Positions 1-11,360 of a DNA stretch of 64,000 nucleotides are shown here, in pieces. Positions within the stretch are counted from its first letter, which is position 1, and each line of letters starts with the position of its first letter. The notes below the pieces were generated by a model, which was given only the letters and a program-made list of their open reading frames with translations, searched no databases and was not told where the DNA came from. The translations under genes and the position numbers were made by a program. The DNA is taken from positions 5,518,001-5,582,000 of the forward strand of contig NC_079875.1 in NCBI RefSeq assembly GCF_029227915.1. Direction: 5' to 3'. The DNA comes from Hydractinia symbiolongicarpus. Its lineage: Eukaryota; Cnidaria; Hydrozoa; Anthoathecata; Hydractiniidae.

Positions 1-3000
1 ATAATCCGTTCAAGTTAAGAATTTTGAATGAAAGGGTGACTACTCCTACCACACTTGTCTATAGGTACAATTTTGTTGTGTAATGTTATTTTTACTATCT
101 TTGTATATATATACTATGAGACTAAAGGCTTACTGCATTAGTCAAGTATTTCTAAGCCACTGCCATGCTAAAAGTTTGTTTTAATACTAGACTCTTTTAG
201 GGTCTGCAAATTTTGACCATTTATGTAAATGATGCATCTTATTTTTCCAGATGTGGTCCATTAATTGACTTATGTAGAGGACCTCATGTCAGACATACTG
301 GGAAAGTCAAGGCTATGTCTGTTACAAAGGTAAACTTGAGGTGTCCTGTGTGCATGTGGGAATTATTTATATCTTAACATAAATTAACACAATGTAGTTT
401 AGAATTGTGTAACTTGTTATTGCCCACTGATTTGTTTTGTATCATTGTTTAGAACTCAGCAACTTATTGGGAAGGTAATTGTGAAGCTGAATCCCTACAA
501 CGTATTTATGGAATATCTTTTCCTAACGACAAAATGGTATGTGCAACTTTTATTTGTATATACATTGCTCTACTATTTTGCCTATATGTATTTTTAAATT
601 AAACATTTTAGCTGAAAGAGTGGAAACACTTTCAAGAAGAAGCTGCTAAAAGAGATCATAGAAGAATTGGAAAGGTATATATTACTAACACTAAGGATGT
701 TTGTATTCCCTAAAAGCTTGTGTGTTGTTTTGTTTAATATTATATCTACATATTGTATCTGTCTATTCTGGATATATGATAGTTATTGTGCAATTAAGAA
801 CACTGCTCTTTATTTACTTTAGGAACAAGAGTTGTTCTTCTTTCATGAATTGAGTCCTGGTTCCTGCTTTTTCCTGCCAAATGGAGCACACATTTATAAT
901 ACACTTTTAACCTTCATTAGGGTGAGTGTAAAACAGTTTGCTTAGTTTTGTTTGTTTTGTTTTTATTTGTTTTTTTTGTTTTTTTATTGGATTTGTTTGT
1001 TTGTATGTAAAACATGAATAGCCAGGTAGTATAATTGACCTTAAGTTTTTTTTTTCTCTTTCAGGAAGAATATAGAAATCGGGGATTTCAAGAAGTTGTT
1101 ACACCAAATATATACAGTACTAAGTTATGGGAAACATCAGGACATTGGCAACATTACGCAGTAAGTATAGATGTCTATAAACATCTTAGCTGGTAGCAGG
1201 ATTTGTTGCAAAGTCAGAAGTTATAAAAACATTGAATTTATTATGAATTTATTGTTAAATATACATTAGAGCATCTAGTATTTGTTTTTTTTAGGACAAT
1301 ATGTTTTCATTTGAAGTCGAAAAAGAGAGGTATGCGTTGAAACCAATGAACTGTCCAGGCCATTGGTAAGTATTTCCAGGGTTTTTTTGTTGTTTCATTT
1401 ATCAAACTGGTTCACCAACAGTTAAATTTTAGAACGTTAATAACATATTCATATTAAACTGAAATCATTTGTTTTAACAAATTCTCTTGCAAGAACAAGA
1501 AATTTAGTCAATCACCCCTGTGCTTCCGTAATGACATAGTGTTTTTTCAAAATTTATTTTGGAAAATATACAGATTAGCTGTTGCCAGGTGAACTACGTA
1601 ATTTCAAATAAAACTATAAATTAAATGTTGAAACACACAATTTTTCCACATGTTGATACATATATAAAAAGCGCTTCTTTTAGCCTAATTAGAATTTCGG
1701 AGATAAAAGTTTAAAAATGCAAATCTGTTGAAAAGAAAAAGCCTTGTCTTAAATACTGAATGTTATTTAAATGTTCGGAGATGACTTTGGTTTAAAGTCG
1801 GAAGTAGTCTTCGATTAGTGAGAGGTCATACTACTTAACCATAATCTTCGCGTTACCCTCTATATAAATTTGCCATAGCTGTGGGTTTTTTCTCTTCAGG
1901 TACTCAAAAATTTGCAATGAAATGTAGGAAATCCTTATCAGAAGCATTTGCACCATACTTTTTTACTTGTGAATTTTGCTCTCTTTATGCTTTCATTATT
2001 TTTCTTAGTGTAATGTTTGATCATCGTCCACGCTCATGGCGTGAATTACCACTACGTATGGCAGACTTTGGAGTTCTCCATCGCAATGAGTTAAGTGGTG
2101 CACTAACTGGTTTGACAAGGGTACGTCGTTTCCAACAAGACGACGCACATATCTTTTGCACGCTCGATCAGGTATTCACTTTATTCATCTCTTCCCATAC
2201 CATCTAGATGAGTCTTTACTTAGAGTGCAATACTGTTTTTAAGCTTTTCTGAACTGAATAAGTTAATTCCATGCATTCAAAATCTTTCACCTATAAACCT
2301 GTGTACACTTTATATTCACACTTGTTTGAGCTCTAAGGTGAGAAATGATCCCGGACCTTCAAAACCTTGACTATCCATCAATCTTTGGAGGAAAATCATG
2401 AAATATGAATATTTTTAAAAGATAATTAACTTTCCATAGGTTTGAATGTTCAGTATTTTTTTTCTACATATCTTATTGTTTACTTATTTATTTTTTCTTA
2501 TAACTTTGTGTTTCGAAACCTTGAAATATTTTTTCAAAAATTATAGTAAAAACTTAAAAACACCAAAAAAATGTCACAAAAAAAGTTAACAAACCTTGAA
2601 ACTGCTAAAAAAATATAGGCATAACCTTGTATTACTGTATTTGTGTTTTATTTTCTAGGTGGAATCTGAAATCAAAAGCTGTCTTGAATTTCTTCGTCAT
2701 GTGTACGAGATCTTTGGGTTTACATTTAAATTATTTCTTTCCACAAGACCAGACAAATATTTAGGAGAGTTAGAAGTATGGAATAACGCCGAAAAGGTTT
2801 GTTACTTTTCTATCAATCACCTACACTCTTTTTGCGAATAACTTGAAAGACGAGCCTTTTTAAACATCAATTTCTTTGTTACAACTTTTCTAAACGTTCC
2901 ATTTTCTTCTTCGCGTGAATGGAATTTCTCTCCTTTTCACTTTGAGATGAAATTTCACAAATTCGAGTTTACTAATTTTTTCGCGGGTACATGATTTGGC

Positions 3001-5499
3001 GAAATTGACCAAAGTCAGCAAAAATGGCGAAAATAAATACCCGCTAAAACAGAAAAAGGTAAAAAAAATACGTTGATGTATAAAGGTAAAAACGACAGAC
3101 ACTATAACAAAAGGTTATGAGTTTTTACGAGATTAACTTTAGCGAAAATGACGAAAAATTGCGAATTCGCGAAAGTTTTTTTCGCAAAAGTTTCTTCAAT
3201 TAAAGTATGTGATTGACAATAATTGACAACTTTAGTTTTCCAACACGCTTTTTTTTAAAAAAATTTAACTGGAGTTCGCCGGACGTTTATTACATCATTT
3301 TTTTCATGTATTAAGAGTTAGTGTTCATAAGCTAAAATAATTTCTGCGATATCTATTTACGGACTGAAACCGACAGCTTGCAGGGCAAGATAAATTGATT
3401 GATAAATTGACTGATAAATTCGCAAGAAGGAGAAGACCGCTTTAATAAAATTCAAGACGACAGCTGCTGACGTTCTCAGTTACGAACTTCATTTAATATC
3501 AATTTCAGAATGTTTCTTCTGTTTTTTTTGGTATATTTGTTAATTGTTCTCATTTTAAAGACCTTTTGTGAATTTCCCTTCATAGCAACTGGAAAATTCT
3601 CTCAATGCCTTTGGTGAACCATGGGAATTAAATCCTGCTGACGGAGCATTTTATGGGCCAAAGGTAAAGTGACGTATTCTTTATATGGCACAAAGTCGTA
3701 ATGTGACTATATGTTTCTTGTTATGCATACGCAGTGTGCATTGCAAAGAATTTGACTGCCACATATGTCATGTGTTTAGATTGACATTCAAATTCGTGAC
3801 GCACTGCGGCGCTCGCATCAATGCGCAACTATACAACTTGATTTCCAGCTCCCAGAAAGATTTAATTTAACTTACGTCAGGTAAAGCTGTTAAAGCATTT
3901 TATTGTATGTTTGTAAAATACGAAGCTTCCGATGAATTTGAATTAAAATATTGCATAGTCGTTGTTTTGAAAGTATGCATGTTTTCTAAACTTACGCCTG
4001 TATAATCTAACAAGCATTTTAACAAATATAACATTTAGATCGAAAAATAGCACGTGTAAAGCTAAAATCTTATAAAATTAAATATTGTTAATGTAAATTT
4101 TGCCTTTAGCAACGGAGGCGTGCATCTGTCTAATTCACTTCCGATACATAACTTCTTGAATTTGATTTTTTTGTACCTGTTTTGTGTTTTACAATTCAAA
4201 TAACCTTTTAAATAATTATCTCTTTCTATTTCATCTTCAGTGGCGAAGGTGATGAGAAGAAAAGACCAGTTATAATTCACCGTGCTATACTTGGTTCTCT
4301 CGAAAGAATGATCGCCATTTTGACTGAAAATTTTGGTGGGAAATGGTGAGTAGTGCAGATTTACATCGCCCAAATTATTAACCTTGATTTTACGGTTTTG
4401 TTATTATTTGTTGATTTATTAATGCTAAACCAGTTTTTTGTAATTTCCAAACAAGAGTTTGAACTGGATTCTGAATGATTAACTATGTTTTAAATAACCA
4501 GCTTGTTTTCTATGGAATCTTTTTATTTCCCTGTTCTCTTTCATTTAGGCCATTTTGGTTGTCACCAAGACAAGCTATTGTCATTCCAGTCAGTCCAAAA
4601 TTTGACGACTATGCCCAACAAGTGAGTATTTTGCTTATATCTAGCAGCATGAGATAATTTTTTTAGATTCTTTTAAACTTTAATGTTTTGATACCGATTT
4701 TTGTGTATATCGAAATTCAAGATTTGTGATCTGTTTTTTCTATATATTTTTTGTATATCATTACGTTGTTGTGGAAATGTGTTGAGACATAACTATACAT
4801 ATCTTTTTTCAGTTTTCTAGACATAACACTATGGTAACCTTTTCTAGGTTCGTGAAGAAATTTATCCTGACGATTTCAAAATTGATGTCAACCTTGATGC
4901 TGGTGAAACATTAAACAAAAAAATCCGAAATGCTCAACTTGCTCATTATAATTTTATATTAGGTAAGTAAACAACCTCGTGCCCAATACTTTTTTTGCAA
5001 ACCTTTTTTTCATCTTACTTAATGCGCAATTTGTTGTGATTTTTTGTACTTTTAATAACGTAAATATTAAATTATTCAATCAATAAGCGCCAGAACGCCT
5101 CTACCTATTTACCGTCGCGGGTGGGCGCTAATGTATGCACAGAAAACAAGGGCGCTTATTAAAACAAAAATAAAGGAAAACCTTGTTTATTATACGACTT
5201 CATGACCTATTTCACACATCCAGGTATTTCTCTTGTGTTACTTTTTGTCAAATTTTATCCTGCTAAAAACACAATAAAAAACCCGGTAAATACCACCCTT
5301 AACCGCCATGTGTCACCCACTTGTATCTAACATTGTGTTGTTTCTCTTAGTTGTCGGCGACAAAGAAAAGACGTCACATACCGTGAACGTCCGAACTCGT
5401 GACAACAAAGTACACGGCGAAAAATCAATCGAAGCCTTGCTAGCAAGATTCCATCAACTGAAAGCCTCGAAGAAAGATGACAGTGAAGAAGAATTTTAA
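1..5499 (+). CDS. TARS1: Threonyl-tRNA synthetase, cytosolic (3' part of gene, 15 exons)
   Basis: The enzyme charges tRNA-Thr with threonine in the cytosol. Exons read from GT-AG junctions and unbroken homology: 1-64 (partial), 251-329, 453-536, 612-674, 823-921, 1065-1160, 1295-1365, 2009-2171, 2659-2796, 3586-3663, 3780-3880, 4241-4345, 4549-4621, 4848-4962, 5351-5499. Joined, they give 491 residues and a stop in one consistent frame. The fragment begins inside the editing (SAD) region, where the editing-site Cys and His of LCRGPH are present. The catalytic core has all three zinc ligands (Cys in MNCPGH, His in QDDAH, His in IIHRA), motif 2 (HRNE) and motif 3 (GSLERM). The anticodon-binding domain follows FWLSPRQ and the protein ends in an acidic EEEF tail. 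Animal ThrRS is about 720 residues, so the N-terminal TGS and editing parts lie upstream of the window. No disabling change was seen. Confidence 0.97.
5082..5160. mobile_element. Short MITE in the last TARS1 intron
   Basis: A 79-bp block is bounded by perfect 10-bp inverted repeats, AATAAGCGCC and GGCGCTTATT. It sits inside the 4963-5350 intron. The same AAGCGCC word occurs at the ends of the larger element at 49,937-50,568 and in a fragment near 22,827-22,900, so this is probably a deletion derivative of that family. No coding capacity. Confidence 0.6.
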
Positions 5500-5537
5500 A
5501 CTAGAGATTTATTTTGTGGTGTTGTAATAGAAAAATG

Positions 5538-5543
5538 AATAAA
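5538..5543 (+). terminator. Poly(A) signal of TARS1
   Basis: A canonical AATAAA hexamer lies 39 bases after the ThrRS stop codon, at the right distance for a short 3' UTR. Confidence 0.7.
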
Positions 5544-6660
5544 AATACATGAACAATCAATTATACGACCAACACTCGTCATTGTTATGTTTTCCAACTA
5601 ACGCACTTTTTTCTGTTTAGTGAGGAAAGAGGTGGCGATTAAATGCAGGATCTCAAGTTTAATTACTAAAGAAAAGTTAAAAAATGTAAACAAGTGCAAA
5701 TAGCTAATTTATTTTTTAAACAAAAATAAATAAATTTCATTGCTTTTTATATTATTTCTTTTTGGTTTTTTTACACGTAGTCTGGTTTAGGTGTCTTACC
5801 TTAGAAGCTTCCTTATGAAATTTTTCATACCTCAATTTGTTATAACAAGATGAAACCCGCTATCTCCAAAATCCTGCTATGTCAAACTTTTTGTTCAGTC
5901 CGCTCAGACTTCAAGTAGCGGGACTCCACTCTATATTCCTTTAAAGGCAGAAACTTTGGGTTTTTCGCGTTTTTTGGCTTTTTTTAGCCAAAGCTTTTGC
6001 ATTTGGAAATTTCAAAACGTAAAAACTACACGTGTCTAACTTCACTTTCTTTTTGCGTATTTATGTGAAATGAAGCATCTTCTCTAGTTTAACACAACCA
6101 TTCAAAGCAAAATTGAGAATTTTATCATAAGGTGATACTTCCTTACCTTGTTTTCAAACAATCATTTAGTCCCTCTAAAGTGCAGTAGAAAACCAAAGAC
6201 ATCGCAGGGCGGAACGTACATATTTTGAGTACAAAAAACCTTCGTGAAGCCGAGGGTATGATTTAAGCGTGTTCAAATGTGGTATTGAGGGTAGTACAGT
6301 ATTCTTTATTGTCATTTCCATGCTGTTTTGGTTGCATGTCATTATTGTAAAGCATCATCGAAAAAAAAACAACCTGTAAAACATGTTTTGTACAAAGAAC
6401 TTAACCTTGTTTTGATCACAAGTCTTTGCAACACTTTCCCCATTACGCTAGCCTGTGATCGCTCAACACTCTCACTAGCCGTATTAAGGAGAACGACGAA
6501 AAAAGAAGCCGACTTTCAGCTTCTGCCGGTTTAAAAACTATTTTAAGCAACTACTTATTTCTATCTTATAACTAAATTTAACTCAATGTAACGTAGCAAC
6601 ACTTGACAAATTGTAATTTCTATATAAGGAGTCTCTTAGATAGCGCTGGTGTACTGGGTA
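5544..6660. other. Intergenic region, no gene seen
   Basis: AT-rich spacer between TARS1 and the coiled-coil gene. Short reading frames here (for example 6,328-6,534) have no recognisable protein pattern. No repeat with clear ends was found. Confidence 0.5.
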
Positions 6661-6670
6661 CTAAATTAAT

Positions 6671-6694
6671 CCAATCACGAAAACTATGACGTCA
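6671..6694 (+). promoter_or_regulatory. CCAAT box and CRE palindrome upstream of the coiled-coil gene
   Basis: A CCAAT word at 6671-6675 and a perfect TGACGTCA palindrome at 6687-6694 lie about 100-125 bases before the ATG at 6797. A second GACGTCA lies near 6739. Such sites bind NF-Y and CREB/ATF factors in animals. That this is the core promoter is inference from position; no TATA box was evident. Confidence 0.4.
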
Positions 6695-6796
6695 AATTAT
6701 TTTTACGTCAAGTAAAAGTTGGTTACAAATTTTATTCGACGTCAATATCCAGAGAATGTAGTCCTGTCTTAGAAAAAATATAAATAAAAAATTAAG

Positions 6797-7952
6797 ATGG
6801 ATTGCTCACCTGAGTATGTCGAAGATATTGAAAGTAAACAACAGCCGACAGTTTCTGTTGGTGAAGAACAACTTACGAGAAAGAAAAAGCGACGATCTCG
6901 TCATATGACGATGAAATATGACGACATGTCTAAAATGCGTGCCGATATCGAGGCAGCGAAAGAATTGAGTGAAGGTAATAGTTTTTGTATAAATATAGTC
7001 AACGAAAAGTTAATAGTAACTTCCAACTTACGTATAACAAAAAAAGAACTTGCATTGCTGTAACAGAAGCTTTGAATTCTAGGTAAACGAGTGGGGAAAG
7101 TTGAGGTAATAGTTGACGGCAAGACAGGAAAGGGAGATAAAGAAAAACCTGTGGAGGAGAATAACCATACAGATAATTGCAAACCAATGGAGAAAGTTGA
7201 AGAACAAGAGAAGTTAAAATCTTGCCTAAAGAGACAAGAAAAGCAGGAAGATCAGTTGGACCATGTCGTAGAGAAAAATAGAATCGACAGCAAAGAAAAA
7301 AAGGTTTGTTTCTCGGATGAAGTGATGTATTGTGAAGATGCTGTTTTGATTAAAACCAAGAAGAAGCGAAAGTTTCACAGCCTGCACAGAGCTACAATCA
7401 TCATTGAAAAGAAGAAAGCAGTTCTTGTGAAGTCCATGGAAAAGTTGGTTAAAAGACACAAAGAAGTAAAATTTGAGCTGTTGGAAGCAAAAGAATCTGC
7501 TGGAGAGAAAACCGCAGAAATTGAATCACTCAAATTGATTCTCAGTGGAAAGACAGCAGAGCTGAATGAGAGAGAAGATGAAATTCTTTGTATCAAAGCC
7601 AATGTAACTGACATGAACGTAGGTTAATTATTCAGCCTGCAATTTTTTTATTGGAAACTAGCAAATTTTAAGAGAAGTTTATTTTCATTTTATATTTTAC
7701 GTTTTTATTCTTCTTTAGACAACTGTCAGTGGATCCATACAAAAATCAGTTACTAAATTGGACACAGTTGAAGAGAGTTTTAGAGTTGACATCAAAAACA
7801 TCGAAAGAAAGCTTGCACAACGCTGGCGCATTGTTGGAAAGAAGAAACTTCTAGCAGAAAAACAAGAGCTTGCTGCTATGCTAGACACAATCTTCACAAC
7901 ATCGCAGACATTAATGGAAGATGCTGTCCTTTTGGACTCCTTCAAATTTTAA
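6797..7952 (+). CDS. Coiled-coil protein of unknown function (3 exons, 315 aa)
   Basis: Three exons join in phase: 6797-6974, 7083-7618 and 7719-7952, each with GT-AG introns of about 100 bases. The start ATG follows an A-rich leader. The product is highly charged. A basic KKKRRSR stretch near residue 30 could be a nuclear signal. The middle is Lys/Glu-rich, with long heptad-like helices across exon 2 and most of exon 3 (for example KSMEKLVKRHKEVKFELLEA). The segment KVCF followed by SD (bases 7301-7312) fits the PP1-docking RVxF consensus. No enzymatic domain and no named family was recognised. The protein ends after a short Ser/Thr and acidic segment. Confidence that this is a real spliced gene is good; its function is unknown. 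Confidence 0.8.
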
Positions 7953-8079
7953 AAACATTTCACACACATCGTATATTTTTGTATATTTGAAGGGAAGCGG
8001 TCGTGGTTGTACATTCGTTTGTCATGTCCAGATGACCACTCTCTTTTATCTCGACGACCACAAAAAGCGGTATGATTTG

Positions 8080-8194
8080 TCAGCTGATTGTCTTGGTCCT
8101 CACTGGTAGCTCAGTTGGTAGAGCGTGACATCAAACAGTGTCAAGGTCGTAGGTTCGATTCCTACCCAGTAATTCGACCAAGACATACAGCTAA
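8080..8194 (+). repeat. Inverted-repeat arms enclosing a tRNA-like sequence
   Basis: Left arm 8080-8098 and right arm 8176-8194 are reverse complements at 16 of 19 positions, including a perfect 10-bp core (TGTCTTGGTC at 8089-8098 with GACCAAGACA at 8176-8185). They flank the tRNA-like sequence almost directly, so a transcript would fold into one extended stem capped by the cloverleaf. Confidence 0.75.
8100..8172 (+). tRNA. tRNA-like sequence, probably a pseudogene or SINE head
   Basis: A cloverleaf can be drawn. The acceptor stem has six of seven pairs. The D arm is GCTC/GAGC with a good A box (TAGCTCAGTTGG). The anticodon stem is TGACA/TGTCA, and the T arm is GTAGG/CCTAC with a perfect B box (GGTTCGATTCC). 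The anticodon loop appears to have eight bases and carries C instead of U at the position before the anticodon, so decoding is doubtful and no isotype is assigned. Internal Pol III promoter boxes look intact. Confidence 0.55.
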
Positions 8195-9910
8195 ATGATC
8201 TTTCTGCTGATATAACATCTTCAATGCTCAAAGTGATAAATGTCAGTGGTTGTGAATGTGTTGTAAACTTGTTATATGTCTGTTTTGTGTCGTGCAGCTA
8301 CGCTCTTCCCTTTCAAAATCTTGGTATTTTATTTTGTTAATATATTTTTATACACACACATTTGTTGTTTGTTTTGTCTACGAAACGCTTATATATAGCG
8401 ACACGTCGAAAAATCGGTACCCACTTCCTCGAGTGTCACAAATTCGCTTTTTTCGGTTCTAGCAAAGCGGGTATTCTTTTGTATAATTTCCTCTCGCGGT
8501 ACATATTTTTCATATAAAGCCATGGATGATACGCTTTACACGCTGCGATCTGCACAATATAATATGTGACAGTGAAATGGAAGTTTGTTTTGATGTGGAA
8601 GTGTAAGAGAACACGAGGACTGTATTTGTTAGAATGCCATACTAAATAGCTTTGGGATTGATACCTCTACAAAGATTTAAAAAAAAGCCGTGATTTAATG
8701 TAAAAAAAACACGTTCGAACGTTGGAATTCCCGAATTTGTTTTTAAAATGGAGCACAGAAGCTCCGGTTACGAGAGTAAAATTTCGCCAAGGGACCAAGG
8801 AAAATGGTTCCAGTGAAAGTTCCACTTATCCAGAGCTCCATATATCGCGAGCGGCAACTGTATTTCCTCGAGTGACATCTATATTCGAATGGAGAATAAC
8901 GAACGTAGACAAACACGTTCGGATATAAAAAGCGGGAACTTTCGATCTGTTTTGTTGAAGAAATTACCAATGGCACAAAAAGTTATTTTTTAGCCAACAT
9001 GCTAGGAGGACGAGGTTGTTGAATGAGATAATTATCATGGCATCACAAAAGTATGCAATAATTGAATTTCCGCGCCCGAAGGCGTAGGAAATTCTTTAAA
9101 ACCGTCGTTTTTTTCTTTCGGAGCATTTTTTGAGAAAAAATCGACCCTGGGATTTTACGTTGGTCCGTCACAGATGTAAACTTCGTACCCAAGCTCCTTA
9201 ACTACTGGGAAGTCTAGTATTGACGCTTCAGGCCAAAATTGGTATTTGTTTTCAACAAAATTTGGAACAGTTAACAAATAAAGTATGCTGAACATGATGG
9301 TGACATCAAAATTTTGATTTTTTCTTACCTAAATGTCATTTCAGGCCAAAATTGGTCCAAAAATTAAAACTACTTTATTTTTAACAAAATTTGGGACAGT
9401 AAACAAATAAAGTATGCTGAACATGATGGTGACATCAAAATTTTTGTTTTTTGCCACCTTAAATGTCATTTTAGGCCAAAATTGGTCCAAAAATTAAAAC
9501 TACTTCATTTTCAACAAAAATTGGCAAAGTTAACAAAAAAAGTATGCTGAACATAATGGTGACATCAAAATTTTTATTTTTGTCACCTAATTGCCATTTT
9601 AGGCCAAAAATGGTCCAAAAATTAAAACCACTTCATTTTCGGCTAAATCTGGCACACTTAACAAATAAGGTATGCTGAAAATGATGATGGTACAAAAGTT
9701 TGATTTTTTGTCACCTAAATGTCATTTCTTGATTGAATTGGTGTGTATGTTCAGACTTTTGGAACTAAAAACGAACACAACTCTTTAACGACGTTTCGGC
9801 CGTACGACGGCCATTTTCAAGTATAGCTATTTACAATTGACAAATTCAACACTATATACAAAATATCGTACGATATATCATCGTACGATCAAATATTCCG
9901 TAGGGGCAAG

Positions 9911-10413
9911 TCAATTATCTGAAAATATAAATAATGGCATTGATGCAATATTTCTATTAAGAATTGGCTTATCCCTACGGATTAACAAGCTTTCCTTCGA
10001 TTCCAAATCAAAATTATTAGATGCGGAGGAGATAATAGAAAAATTATCTAAAGATGGTCTATTTTTACAGAAAACAACATGCTCCAAAACAGCACTAGGG
10101 TTAATAGATTTGACGGATTTTCCAGTCAAGGCAGAAACGGCCATGTGTTCGCAGGCTCTAACTTTCAAATGTCGCATAGTTTTCCCATAATAGATGGCAT
10201 TGCAGCCATCACACTGATATTTATATACGACTTTTGAACGCAGAGCCTTTGAAACACGGTCCTTAAACCGGAAAAAATTGCCAATTCTACAACCCGATTT
10301 GAAAATAACCCTAAGCTTACAGCACGGAAGATGCTTATCAAATGTTTTAACTAAGTGAGTTCGCAGTTTCAACGATATATTACCCAAATATGGCAAAATA
10401 ATAAGAACTTCTG
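9911..10413 (-). pseudogene. Penelope-like element C-terminal GIY-YIG fragment (left copy)
   Basis: The minus-strand frame is open from the arm junction to a stop at 9911. It contains the linker after a reverse transcriptase (ILPYLG then KHLP), a YKYQCDGCNAIYYGKT segment, and RHLKVRACEH, the Y, R and E/H arrangement of GIY-YIG nucleases. This pattern is characteristic of the C-terminal region of Penelope-like retroelements. The RT domain is missing through 5' truncation, so the copy cannot be autonomous. It keeps about 30 codons more at its 5' side than the right copy. Confidence 0.75.
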
Positions 10414-10827
10414 TGCTGTAAGCTTAGGGTTATTTTCAAATCGGGTTGTAGAATTGGCAATTTTTTCCGGTTTAAGGACCGTGTTTCAAAGGCTCTGCAT
10501 TCAAAATACGTATATAAATATCAGTGTGATGGCTGCAATGCCATCTATTATGGGAAAACTATGCGACATTTGAAAGTTAGAGCCTGCGAACACATGGCCG
10601 TTTCTGCCTTGACTGGAAAATCCGTCAAATCTATTAACCCTAGTGCTGTTTTGGAGCATGTTGTTTTCTGTAAAAATAGACCATCTTTAGATAATTTTTC
10701 TATTATCTCCTCCGCATCTAATAATTTTGATTTGGAATTGAAGGAAAGCTTGTTAATCCGTAGGGATAAGCCAATTCTTAATAGAAATATTGCATCAATG
10801 CCATTATTTCTATTTTCAGATAATTGA
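10414..10827 (+). pseudogene. Penelope-like element C-terminal GIY-YIG fragment (right copy)
   Basis: Plus-strand counterpart of the left copy. It is open from the junction to the stop at 10,825-10,827 and differs by only a few substitutions (for example His for Arg in the ALHSK segment and Leu for Ser before KESLL). It begins inside the conserved CCKLRV segment, so it is even more 5'-truncated. The near identity of the arms suggests that both copies came from one insertion event or one source element. Confidence 0.75.
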
Positions 10828-11360
10828 CTTGCCCCTACGGAATATTTGATCGTACGATGATATATCGTACGATATTTTGTATATAGTGTTGAATTTGTCA
10901 ATTGTAAATAGCTATACTTGAAAATGGCCGTCGTACGGCCGAAACGTCTAAATGTCATTTCAGGTTAAAATTTATCCAAAAATTAAAACTGCTTTATTTT
11001 CGACAAAAATTGACACAGTTAATAAAAAAAGTATGCTGAAAATGATGGGCACATCAAAATTTTGATTTTTTGTCAACTAATGCCGTTTAAGACCATAAAC
11101 GTTTCAATCGCAAGACTTTCAACCATGAATGATAGGCTGTATTTTTTGTTAGCAATTTCTTTTAAAATGTGAGTTTATTATGACACGTTTCGTTTTGTTT
11201 GCGTTTGTTGTAAGATATAATGTCACTGGTGTGCTTTATCTTCAGAGGTTCATGCACCAAACCCCTTCGAATGTCTGGCACAATAACAACGAATTAGCAG
11301 GTTTTCATCAAATATTTTGGTAGCGCGCGGAAATTCTTAGAGCCCCCAGGGCTTCTTGTT

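Larger units (their letters stand above)
9729..10947. mobile_element. Two 5'-truncated Penelope-like copies, head to head
   Basis: A large inverted repeat whose arms meet near 10,413. The left arm encodes on the minus strand and the right arm on the plus strand the same GIY-YIG-type C-terminal protein. The insertion is bounded by a 14-bp direct duplication of the host element (CTAAATGTCATTTC at 9715-9728 and 10,948-10,961). The reverse transcriptase core is absent from both arms. The left arm extends about 64 bases further at its 3' end than the right arm. Confidence 0.8.
9061..11360. mobile_element. Non-coding Helentron-like element, copy 1 (interrupted)
   Basis: Nearly identical over its length to 23,494-24,558 once the insertion at 9,729-10,947 is removed, so both ends can be placed. 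The left end is a strong hairpin: GAATTTCC (9064-9071) pairs with GGAAATTC (9087-9094) around CGCC/GGCG. The right end repeats GCGCGGAAATTC (11325-11336), then a small hairpin AGCCC/GGGCT, and ends in CTTGTT. The centre has five tandem units of about 113-130 bp beginning near 9231, 9344, 9474, 9602 and 10,964. No flanking target duplication is visible. Subterminal inverted repeats, an internal minisatellite, a 3' hairpin and no duplication together resemble DINE-1/Helentron-type elements; that assignment is inference. Confidence 0.7.
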
